Both the position numbers and the translations under genes were made by a program. Shown one piece after another: positions 1 to 10,860 of a DNA stretch of 28,363 bases. The number at the start of each line of letters is the position of its first letter. The first letter of the stretch is position 1. The notes beneath the pieces were generated by a model. It was not told the origin of the DNA. It did not search any database and worked only from the letters and a program-made list of their open reading frames with translations. The stretch spans positions 1 through 28,363 of the forward strand of contig JABUQX010060040.1 in the NCBI GenBank assembly GCA_015478945.1. The letters run 5' to 3'. This stretch comes from Trachelipus rathkii. Its lineage: Eukaryota > Arthropoda > Malacostraca > Isopoda > Trachelipodidae.

Positions 1-600
1 GTATGTCTGCGTGTCGTAGAAGGGTGACTAAGGGACGGTGGTAGTTAGGTTGGCTGCCTACCACCACTTGCCAGCAATGCTAATGCATGCCTCGGAAGGT
101 CGGTGTTCGCAGTAAGCGCCCTTCTATCCTTCGGCCAAAATGTATGAATCGTATCTGTATAAATGTCAAGAATAAATATTGAGGGCTGAGAGAGAGGTGA
201 TGGATGTATTAGAAAGGGCAAATTTGTTTTGCTCGCTGTGACTGAAACAAAGATGAATGAAAACGGTGAAAATGAGTGGTGTGGTGTGAAATGTGTTTTT
301 GTTGCTGTGGAAAGGAATGAGTGAGAGAGAAGAAGTTGCAATTCTGATGAGTGATGAGTTGTGGTAGAGAGCTATGGTAGATTTGTGTGTGTGAGTACTA
401 GAAGTCTAAATTTAAGTTTGAAATGGTCAAAATTTGTGTGGTTGGAACATATGATCCATCTGAGGTAATGTTGAAAGAAGTGCGATTTTCTGGGATAATC
501 TGAATGATGTTTTGGATGGGGGGAATAGGGGATTCAGTTCATTTGCCACATATCTGCCCATTCAAGGATTTTTTTGTTGTCACCACTACTCACAGGCAGA
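1..600. other. no recognised gene; possible LINE 3' flank
   Basis: This stretch is rich in GA and GT runs on the plus strand. A 98-residue open frame on the minus strand at 45-341 is rich in Ser, Phe, Thr and His and matches no family I know. It lies beyond the C-terminal end of the minus-strand LINE at 640-2377, so it may be that element's 3' untranslated region or unrelated flank. A plus-strand frame at 512-898 overlaps the LINE and is its shadow. No poly-A or simple-repeat tail marks a clean LINE end. Confidence 0.4.
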
Positions 601-639
601 GCCCTATTCAAGGAGGTGTACTCTCAAAAGTTCACTCTC

Positions 640-2377
640 TAGCGCAAATTACACAGATGAGCACAGAGCAGGCTTTAAAGTGAGAGGATTAAATTCAGTA
701 GGAAATACAGAAGATGGAAGAATTCCACAGAACAGAGTGGTGGGAAAGAAGGAAGCACCACAGCAAACTAGCCTGGAGTTACCAATGTCAACACAATACT
801 CGTGCTCAGATACAGCACCTATTGTGCTACGAAGGCGTCGTAAAGGTGGTGTTACGCGAGTGATAAGTTCCCCTGCCGCTGCGGTACCTCTAGGATAGAG
901 ATAAAGCACCAACATCCTTCGCAAGATGGGTCAAGTGGACTGGAAAGTACAGAACAGTTTATAAGCCTTTTTTGCCGTTGACTTCGACCTGTCCAAAAGC
1001 CGGGTGAAACCAGGCCCCCAGATATGAACGGAGTACTCCATACACATGGATGAGACCTTTGTATAAGCGGGCAACTGAAGGAGAGTCTCACAGTCTAAAC
1101 AGAACCAGTTCTTTGGGGCATAGCAGCCGTTGGGATATGGGTTTCTAACACATTTTTTGTTCAAGTTTAGAGCAGGATGTTTATATTGTCCCAACAGGAA
1201 GCGATAGAACAGCGAAAGAGGAAAGTTAGAAGGTATTTTGGAAGGAGATTTGTAAAAGTTAGGTTTTAAAAATTGAATTTCTAGGTTATTTCTGTCATCA
1301 GCGAATAAAATAGGAAGATTAAGACGAGAGGCAATCCCAGAAGGCAAAAGTGGGAGTAGGGTGATGATGAGTTAAAGATGAAGGATTAGTCATCGGAATA
1401 GTGGATAGAGTTAGAGTGCAGAGTGATCATTAATGAAAAGTAGGAATTAAGTAGGAGATAGACAGAACCCTGAGGAACACATATCGACAGAAAAGAAGAA
1501 GAAGTCGCCCCATCAGCAACAACAGCCGATATTGAGCGATTTGAAAGAAGCTAGATATAAGTAAAGCAAAGAGAAGGAGAAACCCAAGGAGGGGAGCTTG
1601 GAGAGCAGTGGCGTGCCATACTCGGTCAAATGCTTTGGATATGTCAAGCACGCCACCACATAAGTCTCCCCGTAGTTCCTAGAGCGAAAAACCATAAATC
1701 GGTTGATAGGAATGTATATCGCCAGCGGGCTTGATGCAGAGCCGTACGCAGCGTCGGGTATTTCAGATGATCTAGAGTGAAGTTGAGAAGGGTTTCAAGA
1801 TCTTAGATAGAATATAAATGAGAGCTATAGGGCGTGGTTAAGAAAGTTGGGCGGCTTCCTTTTTTCGAATAGGTTGGACATGAGAGCTTCCACACTGAGG
1901 GAGGGAAAGTGCTAGTATTATTGAGACATAGAGAATATAGTTGAGCGAGGGGCCGAAGAGATTAGCCTTTTCAGTTGGAGAATTAGCAACACAATGATCA
2001 GATCGAATAAACTTGGAGGAAGGCAGGAGGTGATTACAGAGTTGCAGAGATGAAAGGATTTGTCAGTAGAATACCAAGTGTGCACTTTCCTTTGATGAGA
2101 AGAAAGCCAGCTTTGCTCGTCGAGTATCCTGCAACGATTTCTAGCTGAATGAAAATGGCGAGTGATAGAAAACTAAATTTTCCACACTCTAGATAGAGCT
2201 CTCTAACCTGAATGGCCAGAGAATAAGCACGATCGAACCATGGATTATGAGGAAAGAAAGATTTAGTTTTAGAAGGAATGAATGAGGAAAGAAAAATTTA
2301 TCTGAAGAAGGAATGAACCTGCTCATCCCATCAACGATTACAGCTCCCTCCTTATCTTTTAAATCTTTATACATCAT
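640..2377 (-). pseudogene. Jockey-like non-LTR retrotransposon (LINE) ORF2 relic, reverse transcriptase region
   Basis: In the living element this ORF makes endonuclease/reverse transcriptase for target-primed copying of its own RNA. Read on the minus strand from high to low coordinates, recognisable pieces appear in the correct order but in changing frames. They are a pre-RT linker with FIPSS (about 2300), SPTEKANLFG (1952-1981), RPIALIYILSKIL (1796-1834), the motif A block LDISKAFDRVWH (about 1616-1651), a YSDD catalytic box (1389-1400), MEYSVHIWG (1015-1041), and a C-terminal tail with HEYCVDI and LPSSVFP (about 670-805). These blocks are characteristic of Jockey/CR1-type elements of arthropods. 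The endonuclease half is absent. Several stops and frameshifts make the copy dead. Superfamily placement within Jockey/CR1 is from memory of motifs, not alignment. Confidence 0.8.
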
Positions 2378-2481
2378 CTTTTAAATCTTTTATCATTAAT
2401 CCTTATTGAGGTAGCCAATTTGCTATCATCTGCAAACTTGGGGACCTTACATTTAAGTCCCTGGTCTAAATATTTTATACA
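2374..2481 (-). pseudogene. second LINE fragment: RT palm piece with FADD box
   Basis: A 35-codon minus-strand frame contains LDQGLKCKVPKFADDSKLA. This is the strand leading into the catalytic (Y/F)ADD box of CR1-like or related non-LTR reverse transcriptases, where DLDQGL..KVSKFADDTKLG-type sequence is usual. FADD lies at 2425-2436. The frame stops at 2374-2376, just at the edge of the Jockey-like relic. That relic has its own YSDD box 1 kb away, so this is a separate insertion or a remnant into which the first element inserted. It covers only a small part of the palm domain. Confidence 0.6.
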
Positions 2482-2577
2482 TGTATGAGGAACAGCCACT
2501 TGACCTAAGAAATCGTTACGGACCACAAATGTCTCCTCATTTCCATTAATAAATACTTTTCATTTTCATTGATTAAC

Positions 2578-2653
<76 letters not shown>

Positions 2654-2657
2654 GTTA

Positions 2658-2731
<74 letters not shown>
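2578..2731. repeat. (TAT)n / (ATT)n microsatellite
   Basis: A trinucleotide tract of about 150 bp, nearly perfect, with two GTT-type interruptions around 2651-2661. It lies about 90 bp beyond the CR1-like LINE fragment. Confidence 0.95.
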
Positions 2732-2811
2732 GAGACTTAAGGAATCAAAAATTTTGATCGCTAAAATAATTTCGGGAGGTTGAACCCCCTGACCCTCCTG
2801 TCTATCCTACA

Positions 2812-3111
<300 letters not shown>

Positions 3112-3135
3112 TATTTAAATAGTTTTCGTGGGGAG

Positions 3136-4661
3136 ATGAAATGGATAGACTTAAGAGATTATAAAGATATTGAAATCATAGACGATGAGGCTGAGGTGTG
3201 GTTTGGTAATCGGGATGATGAAACAACTTTGAATGCAAAGTTAAAGGAAATAGACAATTGGAAAGCAAATGATGTCTTTCAGAGAGTAAAGGAAAAAGGG
3301 CAGAAATTGATATCTTTAAGATGGGTGGTTACCGAAAAGTTAAAAAATAACGAAGTAATATGTAAAGCTCGTTTAGTAGCAAGAGGTTTTGAGGAGGAAG
3401 GAGATTGGTGACTGAGGCACCAACTTGTTCAGGAGAGATATTGCGGTTTTGTTTAAGCGTTATGAAAAGGAAAGGTTGGATGTGTAGCTCAATAGATATC
3501 AAATCTGCTTACCTACAAGGGGATAAGATTAAGAGGAAGGTTTTTGTAATTCCACCTAAAGAGGCAAAGGAAAAGGGTATTGTTTGGGAACTGAAAAAAA
3601 CTGTATATGGGCTTAAGGACGCAGCCAGGGTATGGTACGATAAGGTAGTGTCGTTGATTAAGGAATTGGGAGGACAGAAAAGTAAACTGGAGTCAACTTT
3701 GTTTTTCTGGAAGAAAGAGGGGTGTTTAATGGGTATCATGTGCACCCACGTAGATGATTTCTGTTTTGGAGGTACACCTGAGTTTATCAGAGAGGTAATA
3801 GAAAAAATGAAAGATCAACTTGAAATAGGTTCAGAGGAAGAAGAAGGTTTTAAATACATAGGAGTAAACATAAAGGATAAGGAGGATGGAATCTGGTTGG
3901 AACAGGAAAAGTATCTAGAGGGGATAAGGATACCTGAAAAAGGAGAATTTTTTGGCAATAGGGATATGAACGAAAAGGAATTAACGTTATACAGGTCCTT
4001 AGTAGGACAAATCAATTGGTTAAGCGGCCAGACAAGACCCGATTTATCGTATGCTGTGAGTGAGAGAAGTAGATTCTTTAAGGGAGGGAAAGTAGAAGAA
4101 ATGAGAAAATTAATTAATATATTGAAGAGGGGAAAAGCTGTGAGTATGGGGATATGGCTGAGTAAACTAAAAGATAATGTGGAAATTGAGGTGTATACTG
4201 ATGCATCTCATGGGAATGAGGAAAGGGTGAATCCACAGGTAGGGTACATAGTGTGTTTAAAGGATAAACAGGGGAATAGGTGTCCTATTGTTTGGAAGTC
4301 AAAATGCATAAAGAGAGTTGCCAGGTCCACTATAGAGGCAGAGGCAATCGGGTTTATAGAAGGGGTGGAAGCTGGTATGTTTGCAGAAGAATGTTGGAGA
4401 GAAGTGATTGGGGGTAATAGATTGCCAGTGAGAGTGTATACTGATAGCAAGACTCTTAAAAATGCAGTGTATTCAGAAACTAAGGTGTTGAGTAAGGGTT
4501 TAAGAATAGATGTAGCATGGATCAGATGGATGTTAGAGGAGAAAAAGATAACTGAAGTGAAATGGGTGGATACTAAGAATCAATTGGCTGATGTGTTTAC
4601 AAAGAACAGAGTGGATGTGAAAGGTATAAAAGGCTATGTGGAAGGAAATAGTGGTTTGTGA
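3136..4661 (+). pseudogene. pol: Ty1/copia-like pol fragment: reverse transcriptase and RNase H
   Basis: This is the 3' half of a copia polyprotein, which copies the element's RNA into DNA inside virus-like particles. Frame one (3136-3408) ends KARLVARGF, the conserved start of copia RT. A frameshift near 3400 passes into frame two (3405-4661, about 418 codons). That frame has DIKSAYLQG (catalytic D at residue 31), YGLKDAARVWY (68-78), the palm box THVDDF (D117, D118; His replaces the usual Tyr of YVDD), RNase H acidic residues in VYTDAS (D266), STIEAEA (E311) and VYTDSK (D347), and the closing LADVFTK (394-400). Gag, protease, integrase and LTRs are not visible. Only one break is seen, so the copy is fairly young. 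The compact Lys/Glu-rich RT resembles GalEa-type crustacean copia elements, which is inference. Confidence 0.9.
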
Positions 4662-4730
4662 GAGAAAGAGGTGAAGAAGAGAGAAGAAAGGTATAAGAAT
4701 GATTGTTTTTGTATTTTTGATTGAGGTCTT

Positions 4731-4754
4731 AGAAGAAGAAGGAAAAGAAGAAGA
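4731..4754 (+). other. candidate polypurine tract of the copia element
   Basis: A 24-base uninterrupted purine run lies 70 bp after the copia stop, in a wider purine-rich stretch (4662-4700). LTR elements prime plus-strand DNA at such a tract directly before the 3' LTR. A downstream LTR beginning TG cannot be confirmed because no matching upstream copy lies in the window. Confidence 0.3.
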
Positions 4755-4761
4755 TGGTTCA

Positions 4762-5253
4762 ACGTTGTTCTTGGGGTTTTGTTTTAAGTTATGTTTTTTT
4801 TTCTTTTGTTATGTGTTTACTTAATTTAGTTTTATGTGTTTCAGTGTTTAATGAACTATTAAAAGACTTATGTGATATATGAACATTAACATATCATTCA
4901 TTAATGAAATGAACTAAAGGAAAAAGGAAAGGATAAATAAGGAGGCAATATATTTTATTAAGGATTTATTAAGGAAACACTCTTGCCTTCAGGGCTGTTT
5001 AATAAGGCAAAGGAGGAAAGGAACCATTAACAGGATAGGTCACAATTACATTACCACAATAAGGAAGATAGTATCGATATCTTGCAAAGAGAAAGCATTG
5101 CTTTATTTTTTCTATTATTCTATTATTCAATCTCATGGGATTGATTCTAAGGGGGGAAATAAGGTTACATTGCGGTTTCAAAGAATACGCTGTGCACAGG
5201 GGGTTCGAGGGAACTTATATGTAATTTTTTCTGTTTGTTCTTTGGAGGCATTC

Positions 5254-5284
<31 letters not shown>

Positions 5285-5479
5285 TTATGCACTACTATTT
5301 CTACTATTTAAATAACATTTAAATAATCAACAATCAAGTATTAATTCTTTTATTTTCTGTTTTCTCAACATATATACATATCAATAATATCTCTCCTGAG
5401 TCTGTGTAGTGTGTCGGAAGGACCCATAAAGAAGAGGACTTCAAACCAGTTCCTTAAAGTAAGGATAATTTTGTATCAC
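4762..5479. other. AT-rich sequence without a recognised gene
   Basis: This may include the copia 3' LTR or flank. It holds a short imperfect palindrome around TATGAACATTAACATATCATTC (4876-4900) and a short (AT)n at about 5256-5288. The two open frames here (minus 4999-5181, plus 5098-5322) have no recognisable motif and look random. Confidence 0.4.
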
Positions 5480-5767
5480 TTTATTTTCAATATATAATTG
5501 TAAATACCCCCTAATGTATTTTCACCATGCTAGGATACGATCCTGGACCCTAGCAGATGAGCGTGCATGTGTTTGACCACTACGCTACTGACGAGACAAA
5601 AGAGAAACAAAGTGCCTTCTACTGTCCAGAAAGGCATTACTCACGGTTCTCCCAGCTCAGCACTCGAACGTAAGGGTAAACAGGGTTCCACATGGTGAAT
5701 AATATTACCATAACCGGGGTTATTAATAACATAATGAAATGCAATAATTTTAACCTTGCAATCAAAT
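5480..5767 (-). repeat. tRNA-derived SINE-like unit, copy A (inverted)
   Basis: Read on the minus strand, this holds the same sequence as the plus-strand units at 5942-6495: a CCCCGGTTAT block, CACCATG..GGAACCCTGTTT, a TACGTTCGAGTGC segment, ACAGTAGAAGG, TTTGTCTCGTC, tRNA-like A and B boxes, then CATGGTGAAAATACATTAGGGGGTATTTAC. The A box TAGCGTAGTGG and B box GGATCGTATCC are best preserved in this copy and are 33 nt apart, within the normal range for type 2 Pol III promoters. It is non-coding. I infer a tRNA-derived SINE or SINE-derived satellite; the parent tRNA is not assigned. Confidence 0.65.
5533..5587 (-). promoter_or_regulatory. internal Pol III promoter-like boxes, copy A
   Basis: On the minus strand the A box TAGCGTAGTGG (5577-5587) fits TRGYNNARNGG. 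The B box GGATCGTATCC (5533-5543) differs from the GGTTCGANTCC consensus at few positions. The flanking CCAGG/CCTAG can form most of a T-arm stem. Confidence 0.55.
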
Positions 5768-5816
5768 TTGTAATTGTAAATACCCTAATGTATTTGATTG
5801 CAGGTTAAATTATTGC
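5741..5816. repeat. near-perfect inverted repeat (hairpin)
   Basis: Arm one (5741-5767, GCAATAATTTTAACCTTGCA and following bases) pairs with arm two (5792-5816). The arms are about 25 bp and are separated by a loop of about 24 bp. The arm is the segment that marks the unit boundary of the SINE-like array, so the hairpin is the point where copy A switches orientation. Confidence 0.75.
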
Positions 5817-6117
5817 GATCTTGATTTATCTTTATTAATGTCACTATAGTGGAACATATTTATTCATTGGTGACTTCAGTATTCTCTCGTCGTGCATCAT
5901 CACTGGGAGTAGATGTCTGCTGTAGAGATATTTATTACTATGATGCAAAGGTTAAAATTATTGCATTTCATTATACATAATAACCCCCGGTTTATGGCAT
6001 TATTATTCACTATGCGCGGAACCCTGTTTGGCCCCACGTTCGAGTGCGAGCGGGAGGAACCGTAGTATGCTCTTCTTGAACAGTAGAAGTATCCTCGGTT
6101 TCTCTTTTGTCTCGTCG

Positions 6118-6168
6118 TAGCATAGTGGTCAAACACTTGCATTATCTGCTAGGGTCAGGATCGTATAC
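6118..6168 (+). promoter_or_regulatory. internal Pol III promoter-like boxes, copy B
   Basis: The A box TAGCATAGTGG (6118-6128) keeps the consensus. The B box GGATCGTATAC (6158-6168) has lost the final CC. A run of eight T follows 23 bp later and would act as a Pol III terminator. Confidence 0.5.
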
Positions 6169-6191
6169 TAGCATGGTGAAAATACATTAGG

Positions 6192-6199
6192 TTTTTTTT
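6192..6199 (+). terminator. T8 run, possible Pol III terminator after copy B
   Basis: Eight consecutive T sit 23 bp after the B box-like motif, which is a plausible Pol III stop for a tRNA-length transcript starting just upstream of 6118. It is absent from copies A and C, so it could be chance or a base-call artefact in a homopolymer. Confidence 0.3.
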
Positions 6200-6215
6200 A
6201 CAAAATTGATTGCAA

Positions 6216-6495
6216 GGTTAAAATTATTGCATTTATTATACATAATAACCCCGGTTTATGTGTGTGTGTCACCATGCGCGGTACCCCCTGTTTGCTGCCC
6301 CTACGTTTGATGCGGCGGGAGGAGCCGTATTAATATTCTTCTTTGGACAGTAGAAATTAAATTGCCAGTTTCCTTTTTGTCTCAGCATCATGCATAGTGG
6401 TCAGCTTGCTACAGCTCATCTGCTACGTCCAGGATCGTATCTAGCATGGTAGAAAATACATTAGGGGGTATTTACAATTACAAATTTGATTGCAA
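6216..6495 (+). repeat. tRNA-derived SINE-like unit, copy C
   Basis: Direct tandem copy following copy B, about 280 bp to the next boundary motif (6496). It carries the CCCCGGTTTATG block, GCGCGGTACCCCCTGTTTGC, GGACAGTAGAA, TTTTTGTCTCAGC, a damaged A box (TGCATAGTGG, 6391-6400) and a B box-like GGATCGTATCT (6432-6442). The tail is intact: ATACATTAGGGGGTATTTAC. Confidence 0.65.
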
Positions 6496-6517
6496 GGTTA
6501 AAATTATGCATTTTTAC
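6496..6517 (+). repeat. SINE-like unit stub, copy D
   Basis: The start of a further tandem unit (GGTTAAAATTATGCA) that is cut off by the (AT)n tract beginning at 6518. Confidence 0.55.
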
Positions 6518-7548
<1,031 letters not shown>

Positions 7549-7980
7549 TTACGAACGGTAAGAAATGCCCGAGTTTGTTTTCGTTTTGTCAAATTTAGTA
7601 CAAAATTGTAAGAAGTGCTCACCAAACATAAGGAATTTCCTTAATTCTGTAAGGTTGCTATTTCCCGTCCTCACAGAATTTAGGACGTGCTCAATGGGTA
7701 AACTTTGACGTGCTTTCGAAAAACTGTAAACAAAACAAATAGTGGCAGAAAACTGTTTTTCATCTTTTTTTTCACAATGCATAAGAAAGGTTTTGATTAA
7801 TGACTTTGAAAATAATAATATTGTGCCAAATATTTGTGTGGTATTAATTTTTTTCCCCTGTTTGATATATTCGTAAAGAAGTGAGATGATATTGTTTTTG
7901 TTACGTTTGAATTGATGAATATTTAATTCAATAAATTCAGCTATAAATCTAATTTCTTCCAAATCGATGAACTCCATCAC
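7549..7980 (-). CDS. hypothetical 143-residue ORF, function unknown
   Basis: One uninterrupted minus-strand frame of 143 codons in very AT-rich surroundings, where stop codons should be frequent, which is the main argument for it. It starts MMEFIDLEEIRF and is rich in Phe, Lys, Ile and Asn. No signal peptide, transmembrane segment, zinc-binding pattern or known catalytic motif is seen. It could be a decayed transposon-encoded fragment, a single exon, or chance. No ribosome-start context or splice sites support it clearly. I do not recognise a family. Confidence 0.2.
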   Translation of the reverse strand: MMEFIDLEEIRFIAEFIELNIHQFKRNKNNIISLLYEYIKQGKKINTTQIFGTILLFSKSLIKTFLMHCEKKDEKQFSATICFVYSFSKARQSLPIEHVLNSVRTGNSNLTELRKFLMFGEHFLQFCTKFDKTKTNSGISYRS

Positions 7981-10163
7981 AATAGTTGATCAAATATTTG
8001 CAATATAAACCATTTGTAATTGTTTTTTTATTTATTTATGTGTCTTCCAAACCGACTAGTTCCATCACAAAATATATAATGTATAAATGTATATATATAA
8101 ACGTATATATTTTATTTTTTATACATCTAATAAATTATATATTATATAATTATTATATAATATATTATAGTATAAATATTATAATATATTATATATATTA
8201 TACATGTATGCTCTAACTCTCTTGCAGTATCATGAGCATGGGAAAAAAAAGGTGAAGACCTGAAAATAATATCTTTTGAGTTAAGTAAATATGGGGTAAG
8301 CCAAATACTATCATAATATCAACTTAACTCTACCAATAAAAAATAGATTTAATAAGTAACATGTTCTTTTTTTTCTCTAAATGATTTAAATCCAAATAAG
8401 GAATGACAAATACTAAAAAAAATTATTATGTTTTTTATCATATATGACTAGTGCCTAGGCTACAATACCTAGACCTGAAGAAGTTAGCAGCATAAGCTAA
8501 AATATTAGAAGAGGCCTTTCAACCCCAGATAAGAAGGAGATATATCAAATTTGGAGGAACTTCATTATTTTAATGGGTAGGCAATAACAATTAAGCTCAT
8601 TCTGATAGCTGATAGTTGATTTTAGTTTTCCACCATACTTTATATGGGTAGAATTTCAATAGAGAAGCTAAAAAGTAATACTTTAAAATTTAGTAGCAAA
8701 TAAGGAATGACTATTGTTTGACTATTCAAATTAAATTAAAAATGAAAATTCAGTTTAAATTCTGAAAGTCAACTTTATATTTTGAATTAGCTTTCAATAG
8801 AGGAGAAGAGAGAGAAATTTATAATACATAGCTGCATATTATTTAATAATAATATGAATATATAATATAAAATTGCATAATATAATACGTAATTTTCCTC
8901 AATTAATGTTCTTATATTAATAATAGTATAATAATAATAAATTCATTAATTATGGATCATAAATAATTCAATATAATAGGGAACTATTTTTCCTATAAAT
9001 TGATTAATTTAATATTTTGATTATTGTAATAGTAAATAAATAATAAATAGAAATAATAATATTATTAAAATTCCCATTATTAGTATTCAGATTGGGTGTT
9101 TGCTCCAAATAGAGAATAGTTAGCCGAACTGTTAATGGTTTTATCACAGAAGGGAAGAAACATCAGCTATAAAATAGGATTTTTTATATATAATATAATT
9201 TTTAATGATTATATAATAACTCCTATAAATAGTTGTAAAGTTTTTTATAGTAAAGAATTTTAAAAGTAAGACCATTCTTTGAAGATCCTCTTTTTAATTT
9301 CCTTTTTGCATTAATTATTCTATATTTTTCTTGTGAATGGCGAGCGCAGGTATTTATGTTTCTCTTGAATTTCATCACGCTGCTATTCTCTGTATTTGGT
9401 GTGTGTTGGCATGTAAAGATATTTGCTTTTGAAACTAAATAGGCTATTGAGGACAAAAGTTTATAAGTATTGAATTCCGTGTAAAATCAAAACAAGTTTA
9501 ATGAAACTATATAGGGTATCAGAGACAAAATTAGAAGGCAGCATAGGCCTATCGAGACTGACAACTAATTATAGCAAAAATAATATATATTCGGTTACAA
9601 TAACTTAATGTACTGTAATAGTGTGTATACTAATAGTTATTGAGTATTATTAATATTTAAGCTGTCTAAAATAGATAAGTTGAAGCTACAAAGGCTTGAG
9701 ACTGACAATATATTCTATTATGAAAAGAAAGAATTAAATTAAATAAATATTAAATATACTGTATATTTAGTAGGTATACTTATGTATTGTATAATAAATA
9801 CTATGTATAGTTATTGATAATTATTAATACCTATTAGCATATAAAAACAAAAGCTATTTTTTTAATATAGATATAGTGGACTCCAAAGAACTTGTACAAA
9901 TTGTTGATGAAATATTTAGTTAAAGCTCTGATTAATGATAGTGCTACATTTGATTTCATCCCCATGAAAGATTTCTTGACCCAAGTTAAACCTAAAATTA
10001 AGAATAAAAATAGACACTGATATAGATTATATTACTGATATGTTATAAGGGTCTCATCTTAATTAAAATATTTTTAATAATCCGTTCATCTTTTTTACGA
10101 AACAATGAAAAATGTTCGTAATAAAATCCCTTTTTTTTCAGATAAAATTTGTAAAAAAAAAAA
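7981..10163. other. long AT-rich spacer without recognised gene
   Basis: Very AT-rich, with short (AT)n-like stretches at about 8080-8205 and poly-A/poly-T runs. Open frames here are short and without motifs. A weak direct repeat is noted at 9548-9840. Confidence 0.5.
9548..9840. repeat. weak diverged direct repeat, about 145 bp period
   Basis: GAGACTGACAA occurs near 9557 and again near 9700. In each case it is followed about 80-120 bp later by TATA(CTA)ATAGTTATTGA..TATTATTAATA and then a TTTAAGC or ATTAGC end. The match is imperfect and in AT-rich sequence. It lies about 330 bp before the gag-like frame at 10164 and could be leader or LTR remnant. Confidence 0.3.
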
Positions 10164-10860
10164 ATGAGTACTATTGCCTTTGGCATTTCATCTTTGATAA
10201 GTGAAGCTTTGAAAATGAAAATAAGTCCTATGCAGAATATTTCCTCAAATAATAATCATATTGAAACTGGTTTCTCTGGTTTAAGACCTGGAATTCAGCT
10301 TGCTGAATTTGATGGAAAGCCTGAAGATTTTGATGGATTTATCCAAAAAACTTGAGAAATAATGGAAAGAGAAAAAATAATAATAAATTTTGCTAGGTCA
10401 TTTCCATGCTTAATGAAGCACCTTAAAGGTCCAGTAAAAAATCTTTTAATACAAAAAAGCCTTATGGCAGATATGGATTATGAATATAAGAAACTTATTA
10501 AAAGTTCATTTTAGCAATAAAATCTTAAAACAATTTTCATTTATTGAAAAAAAAAAATTAAAATTAATATGATTTTATACATTGATTCAGTGATGCCAAA
10601 TTGATTAGAAAGCCTAAATAGATAGCTTAAAATACTAGTAAAGTGATTTGTCAGGTACTTTTTCGTGGAATAGTTTTTGCTGAACAATATCAAACCAATA
10701 TATATGAACAGTAAAAGTAATACTTTATCCAAAATTAGATGAAATTTTAAATAATGCATTTGAAATTCATAATAGAATAGGTAAGAGTGGGTTAGTAAAT
10801 ACAAAATCAAATGCAAATGTATACACTACTAAAACTACATCACAAGTTGAGAAAAAAACA
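10164..10860 (+). pseudogene. gag: gag-like relic of an LTR retrotransposon (probably BEL/Pao)
   Basis: The first frame (10164-10355, 63 residues) has a GIQLAEFDGKPEDFDGFIQ block. That resembles the start of retrotransposon capsid domains, where a (L/P)xFxGxPxxxxxF motif is common. Reading through a stop at about 10353 in the same frame continues with INFARSFPCLMKHLKGPVKNLL, as expected for capsid. Later pieces in other frames (around 10600-10690 and 10725-10860) look like further gag-type sequence ending before the stop at 10866. Multiple stops and shifts make it a pseudogene. No zinc knuckle is seen. Assignment to BEL/Pao rests on the neighbouring protease region. Confidence 0.4.

Larger units (their letters stand above)
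5942..6215 (+). repeat. tRNA-derived SINE-like unit, copy B
   Basis: Plus-strand unit beginning at the GGTTAAAATTATTGC boundary motif (5950). It continues through the CCCCGGTTTATG block, GCGGAACCCTGTTTG, ACAGTAGAAG and TTTGTCTCGTC into the A box (6118-6128) and B box (6158-6168, with one extra change), then CATGGTGAAAATACATTAG. The boundary motif recurs at 6216, a 266 bp period. It differs from copies A and C by having an eight-T run at 6192-6199 in place of the G-rich GGGGGTATT. Confidence 0.65.

Noticed and set aside
45..341. 98-residue minus-strand ORF as a secreted protein
   Set aside because: It is Ser/Thr/Phe-rich low-complexity sequence with no clear signal peptide and lies in probable LINE flank.
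5533..5587. A real tRNA gene
   Set aside because: A and B boxes are present, but the acceptor stem does not close and the same segment is part of a longer 270-280 bp repeat.
5480..6517. CRISPR array
   Set aside because: The units are about 270 bp with no short repeat-spacer pattern, and the context is eukaryotic.
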